DNA from: Chloroflexota bacterium
Lineage (GTDB): Bacteria; Chloroflexota; Anaerolineae; Anaerolineales; UBA4823
Assembly: GCA_012798185.1 (NCBI GenBank)
Contig: JAAZNS010000489.1
Coordinates: 1-10,890, forward strand
Direction of reading: 5' to 3'
DNA length: 10,890 bases
Under the pieces are notes generated by a model. The model had not been told where the DNA came from and searched no databases. It saw only the letters and a program-made list of their open reading frames with translations. The translations under genes were made by a program, and so were the position numbers. Position 1 is the first letter of the stretch; each line of letters begins with the position of its first letter. Shown piece by piece: positions 6,173-10,890 of this stretch.

Positions 6173-7060
6173 TTGAGCGGCACTGTGATTGTTATTGTTA
6201 TCATTTCGACCTTTATGCATGCCAGTTGGAATTTGCTGGCGCGGTACGAAAGATCAGAGAGACTTTTTTATTACAAAATGCTTATCGTAATGGTTGCGGG
6301 GGGGTTTATTCCGGCGGTTTGGAGCGAAATTGTAACCCGGTCGCTGACTCCCACAGCATGGTGGTGTGTTATCGGCTCGGGCTTCAGTGCGGGGTTATAT
6401 CTCTTTTTTCTGGCACGGGCATATGAGTCATCCGATTTCACGATTGTCTACCCGGTAGCCCGTTCGCTGCCGGTAATTTTTGTAGCGATTATCGATGTTC
6501 TTAGAGGCAGGTATCTTACGACTATTGGCTGGGTGGGAATTATTTTGGTTGCAGGAGGTTGCACCCTCGTCCCCTTAAGGACTTTCAAAGAATTCGCAAT
6601 AAAAAAATATTTCAATCGTGCTAGCTTATGGATGTTCCTGGCAGCCTTGGGTACAGTGGGGTACACACTTTTGGATAAAATTGCGGCAGAGGTGGTTCAA
6701 CAAGGACCTGCCACGGCAGCGCGCTATGGGTATATGTATTTTGCCTTCTCGCTTGTGCCGTATATGGTGTTTTTAAAATTATTCAAAACGAATGAATCAC
6801 CCAACCCGAATGGAAAATCGATGGGATGGAAGCTGGCGATTCCAGCCGCGTTGCTTAGTTTTGCGGCTTACTGGCTGGTATTATGGGCTTATCAATTAAG
6901 CCCGTTTGCCAGTTACATTGTGGCTTTCCGCCAATTCAGCATTGTGATTGGTGCGATATTGGCTTTTGTTATATATAAGGAAGAAGGCGTCGCAGTTAGA
7001 ATGTCTGGCGCCTCCTTGATTACTTTAGGGTTAATATTAATCGGTGTCTGGGGACGTTAG
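6173..7060 (+). CDS. EamA/DMT-superfamily membrane transporter
   Basis: This 295-residue, very hydrophobic protein has about ten membrane segments arranged as two EamA-like halves, the drug/metabolite transporter layout. Seen: HASWNLLAR at the end of segment 1 (16-24), YPVARSLPV (93-101) in the first half, and the matching AFRQFSIVIGAILAFVIYKE (251-270) in the second half. These are typical positions of the family. The substrate is unknown; members export amino acids, nucleosides or other metabolites. The start is uncertain. An in-frame TGA lies at 6167-6169, so TTG at 6173 is the earliest possible start, with GGA at 6161-6163 or the stronger AGGAAAGGAA at 6150-6159 as its ribosome site. GTG at 6185 is an alternative. 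It follows the GNAT gene by 29 bases and converges on the DUF47 gene with 8 bases between stops. Confidence 0.85.
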   Translation: MSGTVIVIVIISTFMHASWNLLARYERSERLFYYKMLIVMVAGGFIPAVWSEIVTRSLTPTAWWCVIGSGFSAGLYLFFLARAYESSDFTIVYPVARSLPVIFVAIIDVLRGRYLTTIGWVGIILVAGGCTLVPLRTFKEFAIKKYFNRASLWMFLAALGTVGYTLLDKIAAEVVQQGPATAARYGYMYFAFSLVPYMVFLKLFKTNESPNPNGKSMGWKLAIPAALLSFAAYWLVLWAYQLSPFASYIVAFRQFSIVIGAILAFVIYKEEGVAVRMSGASLITLGLILIGVWGR

Positions 7061-7068
7061 CAGGAGCG

Positions 7069-7728
7069 TTAACCCATTTTAACCACAATATCTGATAGCA
7101 CATTGGCTGCTTCATCACCCCGGTCTGCCGCATTGCTAAGATGGCGGAAAGTTTCGCGCAGTTTCAGCATTTGCACGATATGCTCAGTATCCTTGGGTTG
7201 AGCAAAAAGATCTGCCAGCGCCAAGCGGTATTCTTGCTCGACCTGATTTTCAAGCTGCTTGATGCGGATGGTGTGGGTTTGTGTAACGCCCACATGGTCG
7301 GCAAGCCGCTGAACGCCCAGTAACACTTCGTGAGCAGCTTTTGCCAATAATTCACCCATGGTGCGCATGTGTTGATTGGGTTCTACCTCCAGGATGGACA
7401 TTTCGACAACGGTGGTGTATGCGTAATCCAGCATATCATCGATGGCGCGGGAAAGGGAATGGATATCTTCCCGGTCGAAGGGGGTGACGAATGTTCGATT
7501 CAACTCATCGATTAATATTCGCCGCACTTCATCAGCACTGCTCTCGATTTTGTCCACCGCTTCAGCCCGCCGGCGAGTGGGTTTTTCGAAGTAAGCGTTT
7601 AATGCTTCCATTCCTTCCACGGTTAATTGAGCCTGTTGACACAACAATTCGATAAAGCGGTTGGGACGCCGATGAAATAGGTTTTTTATACTAAACTTTT
7701 TCCAGAATGGTGTTTTGTTGTTTGCCAT
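7069..7728 (-). CDS. DUF47/PhoU-like phosphate transport accessory protein
   Basis: This 219-residue, all-helical protein belongs to the DUF47 (PhoU-like, TIGR00153) family that accompanies PiT phosphate permeases. Seen: IESSADEVRR (61-70), then TPFDREDIHSL (82-92), AIDDMLDY (95-102) and AADRGDEAANVLSDIV (200-215). These are the acidic metal-binding type motifs of PhoU-like helical bundles. Its role is thought to be control or assistance of PiT activity at the inner face of the membrane, and the exact mechanism is not established. ATG at 7728 has AAAGGT about 10 bases upstream. It follows the PiT gene by 15 bases on the same strand and is almost certainly in the same operon. Its stop faces the EamA stop at a distance of 8 bases. 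Confidence 0.9.
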   Translation of the reverse strand: MANNKTPFWKKFSIKNLFHRRPNRFIELLCQQAQLTVEGMEALNAYFEKPTRRRAEAVDKIESSADEVRRILIDELNRTFVTPFDREDIHSLSRAIDDMLDYAYTTVVEMSILEVEPNQHMRTMGELLAKAAHEVLLGVQRLADHVGVTQTHTIRIKQLENQVEQEYRLALADLFAQPKDTEHIVQMLKLRETFRHLSNAADRGDEAANVLSDIVVKMG

Positions 7729-7743
7729 AATTCGAACTACCTT

Positions 7744-8745
7744 TCAAATTGCTTTATTTATTAACCAGAAAAACAAGCCTCCAAGAAAACCCGTAGCTGG
7801 AATGGTTAACAGCCATGCTACTACAATATTCCCTGCCACACCCCAGCGGACTTTATGCATTCTTTCAGCAGCACCTGCGCCAACAATGGAAGAACTAATC
7901 ACTTGAGTGGTGCTCACCGGACCTCCCAGTAATGCTGCTCCTAATATGACAATTGTACTGGCAATTTGCGAAGAAAAAGCATGAATTGGGCGAATCCGAT
8001 AGAATCCTGAACCCATGGTGCGGATAAGCCGCCAACCGCCAAAAGCTGTGCCCAAAGCGATAGAAGTCGCGCTGGCGAAAACTACCCAGGTGGGAACATG
8101 GAATTTTGGTAATATTTTAAATGCAACCAAACCCATAGCAATAATTCCCATGGTTTTCTGTGCATCGTTCGTGCCATGACTCAATCCTAATGTCAAGGCA
8201 GTGAGCCATTGTGCTTTACGGAAAAACGAATTCACCCGCGGTGTCATCCATCTGCCCACGAACAGCGTTTGCCGCATAGCAAACCATCCAAAAATTAAAC
8301 CAATGACCGGTGAGATGAATAAACCGGCGATGACTTTATATAGCCCTTCAATGCGAATAACATGAATGCCAAAACCGGTAATAGCTGCACCGATAAAACC
8401 ACCAATCAAGGCGTGGGACGAACTGGATGGAATGCCTAATAACCAGGTTAAAATATTCCAAACGATTGCTGACCCTAATGCTGCTAAAGCTACCGGAATA
8501 GTGACTGCCTCGCTGCTGATTACTTCATTTCCGATGGTTGTTGCCACTGCCACGCCAAACAGGAAAGGACCGATCATATTTGCTAAAGCTGTCATAGCCA
8601 GGGCAGCGTTTGGTGGAATGGCGCGGGAAGCAATAGCGGTGGCAACAACATTTGCACTGTCGTGAAATCCGTTTAAAAAATCGAATACTAAGGCAACGAT
8701 TATAAAAATGACCAGAATCCAATTTATTGCGCCAAGCTCATTCAA
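7744..8745 (-). CDS. pit: PiT-family inorganic phosphate permease
   Basis: This 333-residue integral membrane protein is a PiT/PHO4 family low-affinity phosphate transporter, moving metal-phosphate or phosphate with cation symport across the cytoplasmic membrane. The two inverted family repeats are both present: GFHDSAN (26-32) with SSSHALIG (108-115), and LSHGTNDAQK (188-197) with GPVSTTQV (275-282). About ten membrane segments are visible and the length is normal for bacterial short-form PiT. The start codon is TTG (8745-8743), strongly supported by GGAGG 5 bases upstream; the overlapping ATG at 8741 is out of frame. The DUF47 partner gene follows. No PHO-box-like direct repeat was recognised upstream. 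A composite hairpin at 8833-8903 separates it from the ABC genes, so it is probably transcribed separately, although no clear promoter is visible. Confidence 0.95.
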   Translation of the reverse strand: MNELGAINWILVIFIIVALVFDFLNGFHDSANVVATAIASRAIPPNAALAMTALANMIGPFLFGVAVATTIGNEVISSEAVTIPVALAALGSAIVWNILTWLLGIPSSSSHALIGGFIGAAITGFGIHVIRIEGLYKVIAGLFISPVIGLIFGWFAMRQTLFVGRWMTPRVNSFFRKAQWLTALTLGLSHGTNDAQKTMGIIAMGLVAFKILPKFHVPTWVVFASATSIALGTAFGGWRLIRTMGSGFYRIRPIHAFSSQIASTIVILGAALLGGPVSTTQVISSSIVGAGAAERMHKVRWGVAGNIVVAWLLTIPATGFLGGLFFWLINKAI

Positions 8746-8832
8746 TTAAACCTCCGAAGATTTGATGGTTCATGCAATCATTTGTGCTGACCGACACTTT
8801 CGTACCGCAACCAATTTCTTGAGGAGTAAAGA

Positions 8833-8903
8833 AGAAAATAGCTCACCTGCTTTTTTACATTCCCTTTTGCGAAAGGGATATTTTACCAGATGAACTATTT
8901 TCT
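8833..8903 (-). terminator. Composite hairpin after the ABC operon, possible terminator
   Basis: An outer 13-base arm (8833-8845) pairs with 8891-8903, with one position mismatched as DNA but forming a U-G pair in minus-strand RNA. A 3-bp inner pairing (8847-8849 with 8887-8889) and a perfect inner hairpin, TCCCTTT (8861-8867) with AAAGGGA (8872-8878), sit inside. On the minus strand the outer stem runs into a T-rich stretch (8843-8826), which fits termination of ABC transcripts before the PiT gene. It lacks a clean U-tract, so the strand and role are uncertain. Confidence 0.45.
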
Positions 8904-8932
8904 AAAATGACCAAATTATTGGTGATGCTCTC

Positions 8933-10006
8933 TTACTCCCGCTTGCCTCCATTGGGCAGCAACACCGCTTCGTTAGAGAAAGTGATTTTTACTTCTTCAC
9001 CAATCTTGGGTAATTCGAGATAAGGGTTGTTGAAAGTATCCATGAAGAAAGTAAATTGTCCCAACAGCACCTGAATACGGACGATTGAGCCGAGAAAAGT
9101 AATGGTATCGACTTTTACATCCAGCACATTGGTTTTCATGCCTTCGGAGGCAAAGCTAATTCGCTCGGGCCGAATGGCAATGGTAACAATATCTCCGCTT
9201 TTTAAATGATCCATGTTTTGAGAGGTTTGGATCTTTTGACTATCCAGTTTGAGAAGGCGGGCTGCCGGATCGATCACTTCTGCTTTTGCGCCATTGAGGG
9301 TACCCACAAACTGGGCGACGAATTCGGTTTTGGGGAAGTTGTAAATCTCGAAGGGCGGACCGACCTGTTCCATGAAACCGTTATTCATCACGACCACGCG
9401 GTCGGAGATCGAAAGCGCTTCTTCCTGATCGTGGGTTACATAAATGGCTGTGATTGCCAGTTTTTGCTGAATGGCGCGGATCTCTGCTCGCAGCGCCACA
9501 CGAATTTTCGCGTCGAGTGCCGAGAGAGGTTCATCTAAAAGCAGTACCTGCGGGCGTAAAGCCAACGCACGCGCCAATGCCACGCGTTGCTGCTGACCGC
9601 CGGAAAGCTGGTGGGGGTAACGTGGACCGAAACCCGGCATGTGGATCAAATCCAGCATTTCTTTAACGCGTTCTTCGATCTCATCTTGGGGTTTCTTCTG
9701 GATTTTCATACCGAAGCCAATATTTCCTGCCACAGTCATGTTCGGGAAAAGGGCATAAGCCTGAAAAACCATCCCCACCGGACGCTGGTTAGGAGGTTTA
9801 TTAGTCATATCCTGCCCATCGATGACGATATTTCCCTCAGTTGGGATTTCGAACCCGGCAACCATACGCAAGGTAGTAGTTTTACCACAGCCGCTGGGTC
9901 CCAGAAATGAGACCAGCTCACCTTTGGCGATCTGCAGATTGAAATTATTAACGGCATTGGTTTTGCCGAATTTTTTACTGACGTTGTTTATATCAAGGAA
10001 AGCCAT
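8933..10006 (-). CDS. ABC importer ATPase (PotA/FbpC-like)
   Basis: This 357-residue ATPase powers an ABC importer of the polyamine/ferric iron/phosphonate class. Seen: Walker A GPSGCGKT (36-43), Q-loop Q82, signature LSGGQQQR (134-141), Walker B LLLDEP (155-160), D-loop SALD (162-165) and H-loop H192. These are followed by a C-terminal TOBE-type beta domain (about 240-350) with the characteristic AIRPERI segment. All catalytic residues are intact. ATG at 10006 has GAGG 5 bases upstream. It lies 15 bases after the permease gene on the same strand. The TOBE domain and the pair of permeases suggest a PotABCD-like or thiamine/iron/2-aminoethylphosphonate-type system. The substrate cannot be fixed without the binding protein, which is not in the window. 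Confidence 0.92.
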   Translation of the reverse strand: MAFLDINNVSKKFGKTNAVNNFNLQIAKGELVSFLGPSGCGKTTTLRMVAGFEIPTEGNIVIDGQDMTNKPPNQRPVGMVFQAYALFPNMTVAGNIGFGMKIQKKPQDEIEERVKEMLDLIHMPGFGPRYPHQLSGGQQQRVALARALALRPQVLLLDEPLSALDAKIRVALRAEIRAIQQKLAITAIYVTHDQEEALSISDRVVVMNNGFMEQVGPPFEIYNFPKTEFVAQFVGTLNGAKAEVIDPAARLLKLDSQKIQTSQNMDHLKSGDIVTIAIRPERISFASEGMKTNVLDVKVDTITFLGSIVRIQVLLGQFTFFMDTFNNPYLELPKIGEEVKITFSNEAVLLPNGGKRE

Positions 10007-10021
10007 AATAACCTCTTTTTA

Positions 10022-10804
10022 TTAATGTGCGCCCGCAACTTGCTCTGCACCTTTGGCGCCGCGTCCAAGACGATTCATGATCATGATCGAAGTCCAGGTT
10101 AGAGCAAAGCTGACCAAAGAGAGAGCTTGAGGCGTGTAGGCGCGCATGGCGCCGATTTCTTCCAAATACGGGCCAAATGCCGGCCAAGATAGCAGGGATG
10201 CAAAAGTGAATTCACCCATTACGATGGCAAAGCTTAAAAATATACCGCTTAATATTGCCACCCGCAGGTTGGGAAAGATGACTTTGGTAATGATTGTTCC
10301 CCAATTTGCACCCATACTCAGCGCTGCTTCGGTTAATGTTTTAACATCAATAGCCCGCAGACCGGCATCTACCGAACGGAACATGTATGGAAAGGAAAGA
10401 ACGATATAACCGGCTATGAGAGGTATGGGCGTGTTGGTTAAAACGATAGGGGGTGATCCATAAAGGCGAATTAAACCAAAGACAAGCACAACCGCCGGTG
10501 TAACAAAGGGCATTAGGGTGATGAATTCAACGATGGGGCGAAGCTTGGGCAGTTTCCAATGTACCCAGTATACCGTGGGAACTACTAATATAAGGCTGCA
10601 TATAATGGTCAGTACTCCCCATAATAAGGAGTAACCAAAATTGATATAAAATTTCGGGTCTTGAAATGCGACTCTAAAAGCCTCAAACGAATATCTGCCT
10701 TTTATCATCCGCATGCTGAATTCCAGCGTGGAGACGAGCGGCAGAAAAAAATAAGTAATCCCAAGGAGAAAAATAATCCAGGCAAAGATATTAACGCGTT
10801 TCAT
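10022..10804 (-). CDS. ABC importer permease (PotC-like, BPD_transp_1)
   Basis: This 260-residue inner-membrane permease has six predicted membrane segments (about 7-29, 57-83, 92-115, 127-147, 182-206 and 225-245). The ATPase-coupling EAA loop EAALSMGANWGTIITK is at 159-174, followed by IFPNL (176-180). Length and layout match PotC-type permeases. The start is taken as ATG at 10804 rather than GTG at 10813. The ATG overlaps the upstream permease stop as ATGA and has GAGG 8 bases upstream, while the GTG overlaps that ribosome site. It forms the membrane channel together with the partial permease upstream and the ATPase downstream. The substrate is unknown. Confidence 0.9.
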   Translation of the reverse strand: MKRVNIFAWIIFLLGITYFFLPLVSTLEFSMRMIKGRYSFEAFRVAFQDPKFYINFGYSLLWGVLTIICSLILVVPTVYWVHWKLPKLRPIVEFITLMPFVTPAVVLVFGLIRLYGSPPIVLTNTPIPLIAGYIVLSFPYMFRSVDAGLRAIDVKTLTEAALSMGANWGTIITKVIFPNLRVAILSGIFLSFAIVMGEFTFASLLSWPAFGPYLEEIGAMRAYTPQALSLVSFALTWTSIMIMNRLGRGAKGAEQVAGAH

Positions 10805-10890
10805 CGCTGCCACCTCGCTGCTCGTCGTCCCATAGCAATATATCCAATCATGCAGATGGACATGATCAGGATCATGCCTAAAGCCAGGGC
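10801..10890 (-). CDS. ABC importer permease, C-terminal fragment (PotB-like by position)
   Basis: Only the last 29 residues and the TGA stop (10803-10801) are in the window. They form a final hydrophobic segment (ALALGMILIMSICMIGYIAM) followed by a basic tail (GRRAARWQR), as expected for the cytoplasmic end of a permease. The stop overlaps the next permease start by 4 bases (ATGA), a coupling typical of paired importer permeases. Identification as the PotB-like partner rests mainly on position and on the hydrophobic, basic-ended C-terminus. Confidence 0.65.
   Translation of the reverse strand, partial: ALALGMILIMSICMIGYIAMGRRAARWQR

Noticed and set aside
6166..6426. 86-codon plus-strand frame starting at TTG 6166
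   Set aside because: It overlaps the EamA gene in another frame, is rich in Cys and His without a motif, and lacks the hydrophobic pattern of the true frame.
8366..8665. 99-codon plus-strand frame
   Set aside because: Antisense to the PiT gene across its conserved GFHDSAN and SSSHALIG repeats; a strand shadow.
10805..10813. GTG start at 10813 for the second ABC permease
   Set aside because: The GTG overlaps the GAGG site that serves the ATG at 10804, and the ATG makes the usual ATGA overlap with the upstream permease stop.
1..10890. CRISPR array, tRNA, insertion sequence or attachment site
   Set aside because: No regularly spaced repeats, cloverleaf, transposase motifs or terminal direct repeats were found by reading the window.

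Overview
The window looks like a chromosomal segment of a moderate-GC bacterium with a mostly housekeeping gene set. A bacterial NurA/HerA pair, a PiT/DUF47 phosphate module, frequent GTG and TTG starts, and a dispersed-type 'CTTCGATAAGCTC' inverted repeat would fit Chloroflexota (Anaerolineae-like). That placement is an inference from gene content, not a proof. There are no tRNA or rRNA genes, CRISPR arrays, transposases, phage genes or plasmid functions.

Layout from left to right. Positions 1-525 (minus) hold the N-terminal 175 residues of a class V aminotransferase of the isopenicillin N epimerase type, which runs off the window. Positions 526-815 hold no gene but several inverted repeats, including a good minus-strand terminator. 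Positions 816-1310 (minus) encode a ferritin with a complete ferroxidase site. Positions 1373-4885 (minus) form a compact operon read nurA, then a small HAS-barrel protein, then herA. This is a DNA-end processing nuclease, a putative adaptor and a hexameric translocase ATPase. Positions 4886-5111 are a divergent promoter region with a strong AT-rich hairpin. Positions 5112-7060 (plus) encode a tandem-GNAT acetyltransferase followed by an EamA/DMT-type permease. These converge, with only 8 bp between stop codons, on the minus-strand block that fills the rest of the window. That block, in transcription order from the right edge, is: the tail of one ABC permease, a second ABC permease (PotC-like), an ABC ATPase (PotA/FbpC-like), a composite hairpin, a PiT phosphate permease and its DUF47 partner.

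Functional units. NurA, the HAS protein and HerA probably act together in resection or repair of DNA ends; the neighbours are not defence genes, so a housekeeping role is favoured. PiT and DUF47 form a low-affinity phosphate uptake pair. The ABC genes form an importer of the polyamine/iron/phosphonate class whose solute-binding protein lies outside the window. The most interesting item is the middle gene of the nurA-herA cluster. It looks like a shortened paralogue of HerA that keeps the N-terminal HAS-barrel region and the following Pro-Pro segment but has lost the whole ATPase, replaced by a short helical tail.
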